From NCBI GenBank assembly GCA_000720805.1, contig JODI01000017.1, forward strand, positions 61,870 to 125,869: a stretch of DNA of 64,000 nucleotides. Reading direction: 5' to 3'. Source of the stretch: Streptomyces violaceoruber. Lineage in GTDB: Bacteria > Actinomycetota > Actinomycetes > Streptomycetales > Streptomycetaceae. The notes under the pieces are model-generated. The model ran no database searches, had not been told where the DNA came from, and worked only from the letters and a program-made list of their open reading frames with translations. A program made the translations under genes and the position numbers. Below are positions 25,381 through 33,524 of the stretch, piece after piece (positions within the stretch are counted from its first letter, which is position 1; each line of letters begins with the position of its first letter).

Positions 25381-26909
25381 CGGCCCTTGGCACGAGCGTG
25401 CTCACGACCGGCTCCGGGAAGCTGACGGGCAGCGTCGAACCGGACGGAAGCCATCTGTTCGACGCAATACCCTATGCCGCCCCACCGGTCGACAAGCTGA
25501 GGTTCGCGCCGCCTGCTCCCCCGCTGCCCTGGTCCGGCGTCCGGCCGGTCTCAGGACCGGGGCCGGCGGCGCCCCAGCGGCAGGCGTTCGCGGTCGTCGG
25601 CGAGGTCTACCGCTCCCGGCTGCCGCAAAGCGAGGACTGCCTCACCCTGTCCGTGCGGACCCCCTCCCCCGGCCGGTCCGGGCTGCCGGTGTTCGTGTGG
25701 ATCCACGGTGGCGGGTTCGCCCTCGGCTCGGGCGGCGACCCCCTCTACCGCGGAGGCGGGCTGAGCCGGCACGGTCTGGTCGAGGTCAACGTCACCCACC
25801 GACTCGGGGCGCTCGGATTCGCCGCAGTGGCCGAGCCCTCCGCAGCAGGCTCGGCCAACGCCGCTCTGCTCGATGTCATCGCATCCCTGCGCTGGGTGCG
25901 TGAGGAGATCGCCGCCTTCGGCGGGGACCCCGACAACGTCACCCTGGCCGGTCACTCTGCGGGAGCGATGATCGTGGCGTGCTTGCTCGCCTCGCCGCAT
26001 GCCCGCGGCCTGGTGCACAGGGCGGTCATCGCCTCCCCGGGTGCGCCCTGCGCGGTGTCGTGGGACTCCGCGGTGGAAGTGACCCGTCGGATGGCCGACG
26101 GGCTCGGGATTCCCCGCGACTCGCTCGGGGCGCTTCGCGGGGTCCCCCTGAGCGCCCTGCTGGACGCGCAGACCCAGCTCAGCGACGAAGCCTTCGCGGG
26201 CTCCATGCGAGAGTTCTTCGGCGGAGCATCCATGGCCTTCAACCCGGTCATCGACGGCGACATCCTCCCGGAAGATCCGCTCAGCGCGTTCGCCCGGGGC
26301 GCCGCCGCGAACGTACCGCTGCTCGTGGGCAACACACGCGACGAAGCCGTTCTGCACCTCGAGCCGGCGATCGCAGCGGCTGCACACGACCCTGCCCTGG
26401 CCCAAGGGCTGCTCACCGGCATTCTGGAGCGCTTCGGGCCGCTCGGCCCCGCCATCGAGTCGACCTACCGCCGGCTTTACCCGCAGGCGCCGAACGAACG
26501 GCTCGCCGCCGCCGTCATGGGCGATGCCGCGCTGCGCTACCCGGCCTTCGCGCTTGCCCGCGCCGCCGCGGACCATTCCCCCGTCTTCTGCTACCGCTTC
26601 GACCAGCCCACGCTCCGCGACGGCCGGCCGATCGGCCCGGTGCACGGAGCCGAGCTGCCGTACCTGTTCGACACAGGCGGCACAGAGGCGGGCCAACACC
26701 TGGCCGGTGAGGTCGACGCCGTCCTCGCCGAGCAGATGCGGGCGACATGGGCCGCATTCGCCACGAACGGACGACCCCGGCCACCCCAGGGCGAGTGGCC
26801 GCGCCACAGTGCCCGACAGCCCCAGACGCTGGCCATATCCACCAGCGGCTTCTCACCTGTGACCGAACCGCCGGAGCCGCTCGCCGGACTCTGGCTCGGC
26901 GCGGCCTGA
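25377..26909 (+). CDS. Type B carboxylesterase
   Basis: Alpha/beta-hydrolase of 510 residues. The oxyanion-hole HGGGF is at 110-114. The nucleophile elbow is GHSAG (Ser194) rather than the common GESAG. The acid (NTRDEAVLHLE) and His (GPVHGAELPYLF) regions follow. No signal peptide is seen, so it is cytoplasmic. ATG 25377 overlaps the ligase stop, so the two are coupled; the long frame upstream of it is a shadow of the ligase. Hydrolysis of an ester to a free acid, which the ligase would then activate, is the natural reading. Confidence 0.9.
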   Translation: MTALGTSVLTTGSGKLTGSVEPDGSHLFDAIPYAAPPVDKLRFAPPAPPLPWSGVRPVSGPGPAAPQRQAFAVVGEVYRSRLPQSEDCLTLSVRTPSPGRSGLPVFVWIHGGGFALGSGGDPLYRGGGLSRHGLVEVNVTHRLGALGFAAVAEPSAAGSANAALLDVIASLRWVREEIAAFGGDPDNVTLAGHSAGAMIVACLLASPHARGLVHRAVIASPGAPCAVSWDSAVEVTRRMADGLGIPRDSLGALRGVPLSALLDAQTQLSDEAFAGSMREFFGGASMAFNPVIDGDILPEDPLSAFARGAAANVPLLVGNTRDEAVLHLEPAIAAAAHDPALAQGLLTGILERFGPLGPAIESTYRRLYPQAPNERLAAAVMGDAALRYPAFALARAAADHSPVFCYRFDQPTLRDGRPIGPVHGAELPYLFDTGGTEAGQHLAGEVDAVLAEQMRATWAAFATNGRPRPPQGEWPRHSARQPQTLAISTSGFSPVTEPPEPLAGLWLGAA

Positions 26910-26945
26910 CCGGGCCGCACCCATTTCCCACGACCGGAGGTACCC

Positions 26946-27896
26946 ATGCGCTGGGCCACATTCGCGACGCAGACCGGAGAACGAGTCGGCGCCGTCGACG
27001 GCGGCACGATTCACGCCCTGCCGCCCGGCGAGACCCTGCTCGACCATCTGCGACAGGGGACACTGCCCGCCACTCTGGACGAGGCCGCAGGCCGAAGCAC
27101 CGACACCGTCGCGCTGAATGACGTGCGGCTCCTCGCCCCGATCCCTCGCCCTCCGTCGATGCGAGACTCCCTGTGCTACCTGCAGCACATGCGCAACGCC
27201 ATGGCGGCACGCGGCGTCACCGAGGACCTGCCCGACGTCTGGTACGACATCCCCGCCTTCTACTTCGCCGGACCCGCCAGCGTCATCGGCCCCTACGACG
27301 ACGTGACCATCGCCCCGGGGAGCACCCGGTTCGACTTCGAGCTGGAGATCGCCGCCGTGATCGGCGGCACCGGCCGCGACCTCGCCCCCCACCAGGCCCA
27401 GGAGCTGATCGCCGGGTACACGCTCTACTGCGACTGGAGCGCCCGCGACCTGCAGGCACGCGACCAGGGGCTCGGCATCGGTCAGGCCAAGGGCAAGGAC
27501 GCGGGCACCACCCTCGGCCCCTTTCTGGTGACCCCGGACGAGCTGCCCGACCACGCCTTCGATTCGCCTTTCGACATCGAGGTGAGGGCCTCGGTCAACG
27601 GCGTACAGATCGGCAGCGGCACCACCGGAAAGATGGACTGGACCTACGGCGAGGTGCTGTCCTACGCCTCCCGCGGCATCCCCCTCGAACCGGGCGACGT
27701 GATCGCGACCGGCACGATCCCGACCTGCACCTTGCTCGAACACTTCAACGCGCTCGAACCCGACGCGCCCACGTTCCCTGGCTGGCTCGCCCCCGGTGAC
27801 GTCGTCGAACTGACCGCCGAGGGGCTCGGGACCACCAGACAGCGGGTCGTCGCAGGCGCCGATCCCCGGCCACTCGCCCCGCGCCCGCGAGCCTGA
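26946..27896 (+). CDS. Fumarylacetoacetate hydrolase (FAH)-family protein
   Basis: Protein of 316 residues. The N-terminal small domain is followed by the FAH core: YFAGPASVIGPYDDV, FDFELEIAAVIGGTGRDL with the metal-binding glutamates, YTLYCDWSARDLQARD, and GQAKGKDAGTTLGP. ASRGIPLEPGDVIATGTIP closes the core. FAH members cleave C-C bonds of acylpyruvates or ring-cleavage products, decarboxylate or isomerise. ATG 26946 follows GGAGGTACCC. The gene is 36 bases after the esterase, in one operon. Confidence 0.88.
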   Translation: MRWATFATQTGERVGAVDGGTIHALPPGETLLDHLRQGTLPATLDEAAGRSTDTVALNDVRLLAPIPRPPSMRDSLCYLQHMRNAMAARGVTEDLPDVWYDIPAFYFAGPASVIGPYDDVTIAPGSTRFDFELEIAAVIGGTGRDLAPHQAQELIAGYTLYCDWSARDLQARDQGLGIGQAKGKDAGTTLGPFLVTPDELPDHAFDSPFDIEVRASVNGVQIGSGTTGKMDWTYGEVLSYASRGIPLEPGDVIATGTIPTCTLLEHFNALEPDAPTFPGWLAPGDVVELTAEGLGTTRQRVVAGADPRPLAPRPRA

Positions 27897-27921
27897 CCCA
27901 CACCGAAAGGAGACACAGCAC

Positions 27922-28539
27922 ATGACCGACATCGAGGGACGCCTCGCCACACTCGAGGCAGAGGTCACCGAGCTCCGCGACCGGGAGTCGATCCGAGACG
28001 TCCTGTACCGCTACTGCCGGGCCGTGGACCGACTCGACACCGAGATCATGAAATCCTGCTATCACGAGGACGCCTACGACACCCACTGGTTCGCCAACGG
28101 CCCGGCCCACCCCTTCAGCGACTGGGTCATCGCCGAAGTCCTGCCGCATGCCCGCACCACGGTGCACTCCGTCGCGAACCCGATCATCGAGCTGAAGGGC
28201 TCGCGGGCCTTCGTCGAGAGCCACGTGCACGTGCTCCACGAGGTCGTCGAGCCCGGCGTCGAGCCTGAGATGGAGGTCATCCACCAGCTCACTGAGTGCC
28301 GCTATCTCGATCTGTTCGAGAAGCGCGACGGCGAATGGAAAATCTTCTATCGGCACGTCGTCCGGGACAACCTGCAGAACTTCCGGGTGCCCGCCGACGA
28401 CCCGGTCCGGGTGCCCGAGGCCCTCGGCCGACGCGACAAGAGCGACCCCGTCTACGCCGGTTTCGACCTCCTCTCCCTGCGGCCCGACGACATGAGAGTC
28501 AACTTCTTCGAGCCCTGGCTTGCCGGATCGTCCGACTGA
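27922..28539 (+). CDS. SnoaL_4-type (NTF2-fold) protein, possible dehydratase or isomerase
   Basis: Protein of 205 residues. It starts with a heptad-like segment (IEGRLATLEAEVTELRDRES), then IRDVLYRYCRAVDRLDTEIM, SCYHEDAYDTHWFANGP, and FEKRDGEWKIFYRHVVRDNL. This pattern fits the SnoaL_4 family, which contains bile-acid 7-alpha-dehydratase-like proteins and many of unknown role in steroid or aromatic degradation clusters. ATG 27922 follows GAAAGGAGACACAGC. It is the last gene of the island and has a truncated copy at 23578. Confidence 0.85.
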   Translation: MTDIEGRLATLEAEVTELRDRESIRDVLYRYCRAVDRLDTEIMKSCYHEDAYDTHWFANGPAHPFSDWVIAEVLPHARTTVHSVANPIIELKGSRAFVESHVHVLHEVVEPGVEPEMEVIHQLTECRYLDLFEKRDGEWKIFYRHVVRDNLQNFRVPADDPVRVPEALGRRDKSDPVYAGFDLLSLRPDDMRVNFFEPWLAGSSD

Positions 28540-28657
28540 GCGAGGACGGGCACAGTCTCCGGCCGAGACATAGACCAACTCGTCCATCGAGTGGTCGGGC
28601 TGGAACGCGTCTCCGTCCCGCTAGGTCCTGTGTGACGTCGTGATCAATCTTGCCGAT

Positions 28658-28684
28658 CCGGATCCGCCTGGAAGGCGGATCCGG
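28658..28684. other. Subterminal hairpin of the IS5-type element
   Basis: CCGGATCCGCC, a TGGAA loop and GGCGGATCCGG make a perfect 11-bp stem just inside the left terminal repeat. Such hairpins can block transcription entering an element and so limit transposase expression. Confidence 0.6.
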
Positions 28685-28690
28685 TAGGAA

Positions 28691-29653
28691 GACGATCCTG
28701 ACGCGCAGGCAACTCACCGACAAGCAATGGAAGTTGATCGAGCCGTTCCTGCCGATAGGCGAGTAACGAGGGGGTGATCTGGCGGTTCCGCACCAGCAGC
28801 CAGTGGCGGGAGATGCCAGGCGAGTTCGGCCCGTGGCCGACGGTTTACGGCCGCTTCCGGGTGTGGAGGGACGCCGGCATCTTCACCGCGCTGCTGGAAG
28901 GCGTGATCGCCGAGGCCACCCGCCAGGGCCAGACGGACTTGTCCCTGGTCAGCGTGGACTCCACGACAACCCGCGCCCACCACGACGCCGCCGGGATGTG
29001 CATCGGCAAGGAGGTCATGGACGCCCTCGAGGAAGCCGCCGCCGAGCAGGAGCGGGCCCGGCAAAAGGGGGCGGCCCGCCAGAACAGAACGGACAGGCCG
29101 GAGGTCACGACCCCGAGCGGGAAGAGCGGCGGCGCAAGCTCCGCTGAAGCAAGCCCTGCTCGGCAGGTCCCGTGGTGGGCTGACGAGCAAGGTTCATCTC
29201 GCCGCAGACCGCCGGTGCCGTCCGTTGTCGTTCGTCCTGACCGCGGGACAGGCAGCCTACAGCCCGCAGTTCGTCCCCGTGCTGCAGAAGGTGCGGATCC
29301 GTCTGCCTGTCGGTCGTCCCCGGACCGGGCCTGACGCCGTCGCCGCGGACAAGGCCTACGCATCGCGCGCCAACCGCTCTTACCTGCGCAAACGCAACAT
29401 CAAGGCAGTCATCCCGGAGAAGAAGGACCAGGCCGCCAACCGGAAGAAGAAGGGCAGTCGCGGCGGCCGGCCCACCCGCCACGACGCCGATCTCTACAAG
29501 GAACGGAACACCGTCGAGCGCCTGATCAACAAACTGAAGGCCTGGCGGGGCATCGCGACTCGATACGACAAGACACCCCAGAGCTACCTCGCCGGCCTCC
29601 ACCTCCGCGCCTCCGTGATCTGGATCAACGACCTGCTGAAGGCGACTGATTGA
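28691..29653 (+). pseudogene. IS427-type transposase, interrupted
   Basis: Starts TRRQLTDKQWKLIEPFLPIG and hits TAA near 28767, with about 20 codons missing. It resumes as VIWRFRTSSQWREMPGEFGP, through VSVDSTTTRAHHDAAG with the first Asp. Near 29130-29170 it changes frame to LKQALLGRSRGGLTSKVHLA, then AADKAYASRANRSYLRKRN with the second Asp and YKERNTVERLINKLKAW with the Glu. The frame change may be a programmed OrfA/OrfB shift, but the early deletion and stop make it defective. Confidence 0.8.
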
Positions 29654-29672
29654 TCACGACATCACACAGGCC

Positions 29673-30641
29673 CTAGTGCGGGAAGCGGCGGGGCGGGCGA
29701 GTGACGATGGATTCGCGGAACTCGGCGATTCGCGAGTGGACTTGGCGCATCAGGTGAGTGTCCTCGATCCGATCCAGGTAGAGGCAGCGGGCTGCCAGGC
29801 CCGGCAGGTCGAAGGCGAAGTACAGGGACATCAGCGGGTTCACGAACAACTCGCTGCCCCGAGTGCGATCTGTGAACCGGACGTCGCCGAACGAGCCGCG
29901 CACGGCTGCCGCGATGGAACCGTTCACGATGCTGGGGTGCTCCGGGGTGTGGTGCTGGGCGTGTGTCACCGCGTCAAGGTAGAGAGCCCCCTCACGGGTT
30001 GCGCGCGATATGGAGAACGCGCCGAGGTACGCGCCGTCGCGCTCCAGCGCTGCGATATTCTCCAAAACCTGCGTGTGATTGACGCCGTGGTACGCATCCA
30101 CACCGAAGCCGACCGAGACGACAAGGCGGGTCGGTACACCGTCCAGCGCTGCCAGCGCCGCCACGCTGGCGAGGTCCTCTTCCGGAGTTCCGAGCCCGGC
30201 TTCGTCGCCGCGCATCAGAATGTCCGTACCGCCGTCAACCAGCACCACGGCATCGACGCAGTGCAGCTCGATCAGTGCTTGGTAGGCCGCGCGCAGCGGA
30301 CGCACCCCGGTCTGGGGGAAGGCGTACACGGTGAACGGGTAGCCGTGCCGGCGCAGCCACTGAGCAAGGGTCCGCTCGGGGAAATAGCTCTGGTGCAAAG
30401 CGGAGTCGGGAGTGATCGCGACCAGGTCGGGGGCGACCCAGTCGTCGATCGGAAGACCCTCGAGCGCACTGAAGGAGAGGTTCGCGAGATACACCTGCTT
30501 GCCCTGGTGCAGGAGGGAAAGAGCCAACGGCAGGCCGGAGTAGATGTCGAATCCGCCACCCGCGCCCGCGACGAGGATCCGTTCGGCATCGGCGAGCCGA
30601 GTGAAAAGTGGGTTGGAGTGGAGAGACGTCATACCGATCAT
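29673..30641 (-). CDS. DUF1152-family protein
   Basis: Protein of 322 residues. Its start, LADAERILVAGAGGGFDIYS with GLPLALSLLHQGKQVYLANL, is the Rossmann-like opening of DUF1152 proteins. Further features are VLVDGGTDILMRGDEAGLGT and VVSVGFGVDAYHGVNH. Function is unknown; the glycine-rich loop suggests nucleotide binding. The stop codon TAG is formed by the right end of the neighbouring IS element, so the last residues (RRFPH) may not be the original end. ATG 30632 is an alternative start. Confidence 0.75.
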   Translation of the reverse strand: MIGMTSLHSNPLFTRLADAERILVAGAGGGFDIYSGLPLALSLLHQGKQVYLANLSFSALEGLPIDDWVAPDLVAITPDSALHQSYFPERTLAQWLRRHGYPFTVYAFPQTGVRPLRAAYQALIELHCVDAVVLVDGGTDILMRGDEAGLGTPEEDLASVAALAALDGVPTRLVVSVGFGVDAYHGVNHTQVLENIAALERDGAYLGAFSISRATREGALYLDAVTHAQHHTPEHPSIVNGSIAAAVRGSFGDVRFTDRTRGSELFVNPLMSLYFAFDLPGLAARCLYLDRIEDTHLMRQVHSRIAEFRESIVTRPPRRFPH

Positions 30642-30753
30642 TGTCCCGGGACCCGGCCCCGGGCGCTCCCGAGTTCCCGCCGGACGACGGGCCGCGGAGC
30701 AACAGGAGGCAAAGCCTCCGCCGCCCGGCTGTCAGAGTCGACCTGTTGCGGGG

Positions 30754-30793
30754 GCGGCCTTGGCTGGCATTGCGGTGGCGGCCTTGGCTGGCA
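30754..30793 (+). repeat. 24-bp tandem repeat, 1.7 copies
   Basis: GCGGCCTTGGCTGGCA occurs twice with a 24-base period, just before the second DNA-ligase relic. It is probably a slippage product in non-coding sequence. Confidence 0.5.
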
Positions 30794-30817
30794 CCCGCTC
30801 ATGAGACGCCTGAAACA

Positions 30818-31040
30818 GTTCACATAACCGGCGAGCTGGTCGCATGGAACGCTGCGGGTCGGCTCGCCTTCGAGCAGTTGCGGGACCGGCCGCAGCGGCA
30901 GGGCGGCCCGGGCGACGGGCGAGTGGCCGGCACACTTCGTCGCGTTCGATCTGCTGCCGCTGTCCGGGACCGACACGACCGGATGGCCGTATCGGCGGCG
31001 CAGGGCCTCGCTCTGACCCGTTGTTCACCGCCCGTCGCAA
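30818..31040 (+). pseudogene. ATP-dependent DNA ligase fragment, copy 2
   Basis: The reading ITGELVAWNAAGRLAFEQLR corresponds to LHGELVVWDAASRHALERLQ of the relic at 9940. The nucleotide sequences then stay clearly similar through the CACTTCGTCGCG...GGGACCGACACGACCGGATGGCCG stretch, with frameshifts. Only the middle of the adenylation domain remains. Both relics look like debris of the same gene type, possibly from repeated insertion or duplication. Confidence 0.7.
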
Positions 31041-31152
31041 CCGTCACCGTCCTGTACGAGAGCCGTAACAGTCCTTGCCGCGGGCGTGAATCCGGAGCCA
31101 CGGCGAGCATCCTGTCAAGACCATCCCAGTACGTCAGCAGCCACGGGGGCTC

Positions 31153-31863
31153 ATGATGCGCGCTTTCCGCACGACCACCCACACCCGGACGCTTGGCGCC
31201 CTTGGCCTCGCCGCCGTCGCACTCCTGGCCGCCACGGCCTGCGAGCCGAGCGACGACAAGGCCGGTGCCACCCCGCCGGCGAAGTCCTCCACCTCCCCTT
31301 CAGTCTCCGCGTCCGCGCCGGCTGCCTCCTCGACCTCTGCACCGCCCCCTGCACCGTCCTCTGCCAAGCCTTCCGCTCCGGGCCGTCCTGGCGAGGCCGA
31401 GGGCGACCCGCAAGGCATCAACGGCAACTGCCCCGACGACTACACCGACGTCAAGGTGGAGTGGGCCCTGCCTCCCACGAAGGACGACTCGAAGCTCCTG
31501 CTGATCGTCACCAACACCAGCACCAAGCCGTGCAAGCTGCGGACCTATCCGGTACTCCGGCTGGAGGACGGCCACGGCCAGTTCGTGGGGGTCTTCGAGA
31601 ACTCCAAACCGCAGACGGAGGTGACCCTCACCCCCGGCAAGGAGGCGTACGCAGGTCTGCTCCTGCGCCAGAGCAACGCCGACGTCAGCACCCTCGTGAA
31701 GAACATGGCACTCGCGCCGCACGGTCAGAGCCCCGACGACAACACGGGCGAGGGTGTGCTCCTGGAGATGCCGAAGGGCGGCGTGCGCGTGGACGACAAG
31801 GCCCGCGTGACGTATTGGAACAGCAGTTCAGAGGCTGCCGTGTCGCCGCTGTTCGCCCACTGA
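31153..31863 (+). CDS. Secreted lipoprotein with DUF4232-like domain
   Basis: Protein of 236 residues. A basic N-terminus (MRAFRTTTHTRT), a hydrophobic core (LGALGLAAVALLAAT) and Cys31 in ATACEPS suggest a lipoprotein signal, although the lipobox is not ideal. A Ser/Pro/Ala-rich linker of about 50 residues follows. Then comes a DUF4232-like beta domain (LLLIVTNTSTKPCKLRTYPV, VTLTPGKEAYAGLLLRQ). It is likely anchored on the outer face of the membrane. ATG 31156 is an equal start. It stands alone; no partner is evident. Confidence 0.75.
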   Translation: MMRAFRTTTHTRTLGALGLAAVALLAATACEPSDDKAGATPPAKSSTSPSVSASAPAASSTSAPPPAPSSAKPSAPGRPGEAEGDPQGINGNCPDDYTDVKVEWALPPTKDDSKLLLIVTNTSTKPCKLRTYPVLRLEDGHGQFVGVFENSKPQTEVTLTPGKEAYAGLLLRQSNADVSTLVKNMALAPHGQSPDDNTGEGVLLEMPKGGVRVDDKARVTYWNSSSEAAVSPLFAH

Positions 31864-32299
31864 CGGGGCCGCCAGACGCCGGCTGCCCGGCGGCCTGCCA
31901 TCGCGCTCGAGGGGCCGGTTGCGCAAGTGGGTGGCGCGGGCGATTCGGATGCGGTCCTCGGCCCGTGCGCGTTGACCGTGTGGCAGTCCGAGGGCGGTGA
32001 TCGGGAGCCCGGCCTGCGACGCGGACCGTCTCGCCGCCCGCGCCTTCATCCGCTGGTACCGCGACACCGACCGGGACTCGAAGGCCCTCCCCAGCCGAAT
32101 GCCATCCCCAGCTGTTCGAGCACTGTGAGACCGAGTCCCTGCACGCCCACAGCTGTGCCCACGCCCAACCGCCTGCCGGCAGACACGTAATTCCCCACCC
32201 CCGCGATCACGACTCCGCACAGGGATCGGGGACGTGAGCGGTGCCGGTGTCGGTCCCCGGCGTCGCGGGGCCGCGTGGCCTGGCGGACAGCCGTAGAGG
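31864..32299. other. Intergenic region without a recognised gene
   Basis: It lies between the lipoprotein gene and the 3' end of the NUDIX gene. Frames exist on both strands but none has recognisable domains. Confidence 0.45.
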
Positions 32300-32917
32300 C
32301 TACCCGCGATGCCTCCTCGTCCGGGCGTGCTGCAGTTTGCGCGTGAAGCGGTGCATGTGGGGGTCGAGTAGCCCAGCCGGCTCGTCGAGCACCTGCTCCT
32401 CCGTCAGCCACCGGATCGCGTCGAACTCGCCCTGGTCGTAGGAGGTGATGGTGCCGGCGTCGGCATTGAGGAGGTGCCAGAGCGAGACGTCGGTGTGCGC
32501 ACGCTGTCCCTGAGTCCGGGTAACGGTGAGGAAGAGGGGAAGCTCGCCGGTGATCGGCGACGCCACGGCCTCGATCCCCAGTTCCTCACGGCATTCGCGG
32601 ACCACCGCGGCCCAACGGCTCTCACCCGGCTCGACGTGGCCCCCGGTCGGCAGCCACAGTCCCGCCTTGCGGTGCGCGACGAGCAGCAGCTGCCCGAGCG
32701 TTTCGTCGAGGACGACGAAGTAGCTCACCAAGTGCATCGCTGGAACATCAGGCTTGCGCACCCGGTAGACCGGGGATCCGCCGGCAATCCACTGCGTGGC
32801 GGTCTCCCGATGAGTGCGCTCCAACTCGTCCCACGGTTCGACAGCACCCATCAGCTCCAGAAGGTGGGCGCGCGGCTGATCGTCAGGGGAGGTGAGGAGG
32901 TGGTCAGTTGAGGACAT
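32300..32917 (-). CDS. NUDIX hydrolase
   Basis: Protein of 205 residues that likely hydrolyses a nucleoside diphosphate derivative. The Nudix box is clear: GGHVEPGESRWAAVVRECRE then ELGIEA (Gx5Ex7REUXEEXGU). Flanking elements are VSYFVVLDETLGQLLLVAHR and LWLPTG. ATG 32917 is chosen because the protein before it is poor in family-like sequence, though no good ribosome site is seen. Substrate unknown. Confidence 0.85.
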   Translation of the reverse strand: MSSTDHLLTSPDDQPRAHLLELMGAVEPWDELERTHRETATQWIAGGSPVYRVRKPDVPAMHLVSYFVVLDETLGQLLLVAHRKAGLWLPTGGHVEPGESRWAAVVRECREELGIEAVASPITGELPLFLTVTRTQGQRAHTDVSLWHLLNADAGTITSYDQGEFDAIRWLTEEQVLDEPAGLLDPHMHRFTRKLQHARTRRHRG

Positions 32918-33524
32918 CTGTGCATGCTGGCAGGAGCCACTGACAACCTGCTCCTCGGACACGATCCACAAAACGGGTACTTGGGATTAGGCGACCACAT
33001 CCCCCGGGAACTGCCTGACCGTCGACACCGCACGACGAGCCGAGGTGGACCGAGCTCATTTGAAACGATCAGTAAGGGCGGCCGTCGGCTGGTGCCGTTG
33101 GGCAGGCGATCGCCGGGAACGCCGCATTGGGCCCGCGGTGACCGCCGTGATCGCCGTGATCGCCGTGATCGCCGTGATCGCCGTGATCGCCGATGAGGAT
33201 GAGAGTGCGGGGTGACCTTCGGCACATCGGAGGTTTTTCGCCGGGCAGGTGGTTTCATTCTGCACTTGTTCCCCGTCTGTTGCTCCTGGCGCACTGTTCT
33301 CGCAGGACGCGCACGTGTCACCCGACCTCTGACGCGACGTCAAATAGACGTGCCTGGGCGCGAGTAGGGCGGAAAGCCGTCGTCCCGGGGAGCGGCAACG
33401 GTTGCCGGCAAACACTCTCAAGGGCCGTTTCAGCCTCTAGTCTGCTGTCAGACCCCCACAGGGCCTTCCCCCGCGGTGTGGGCGGGACTCCCGCCCGTAC
33501 CACTGAGAACAGGCGGCCGAGGGC
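32918..33524. other. Intergenic region with a 9-bp tandem repeat
   Basis: This separates the divergent NUDIX and kinase genes. It contains six GTGAYCGCC units at 33138-33191. No gene is recognised. The kinase promoter should lie in its right part. Confidence 0.5.
33138..33191 (+). repeat. Six tandem 9-bp units
   Basis: One GTGACCGCC is followed by five exact GTGATCGCC units. Since 9 is a multiple of three, any frame stays open across it. It has no spacers, so it is not a CRISPR array. Confidence 0.85.

Larger units (their letters stand above)
28622..29675 (+). mobile_element. IS5-family (IS427-like) element
   Basis: About 1.05 kb bounded by inverted repeats: TAGGTCCTGTGTGACGTCG on the left and, inverted on the right, TAGGGCCTGTGTGATGTCG, extending to TGATCAAT with two mismatches in 27. 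It carries one transposase gene in two frames. A subterminal hairpin (28658-28684) lies inside the left end. CTAG occurs at both outer edges. The right end supplies the stop codon of the DUF1152 gene. Confidence 0.88.

Noticed and set aside
33138..33191. CRISPR array
   Set aside because: Units are 9 bp and directly adjacent, with no spacers and no cas genes.
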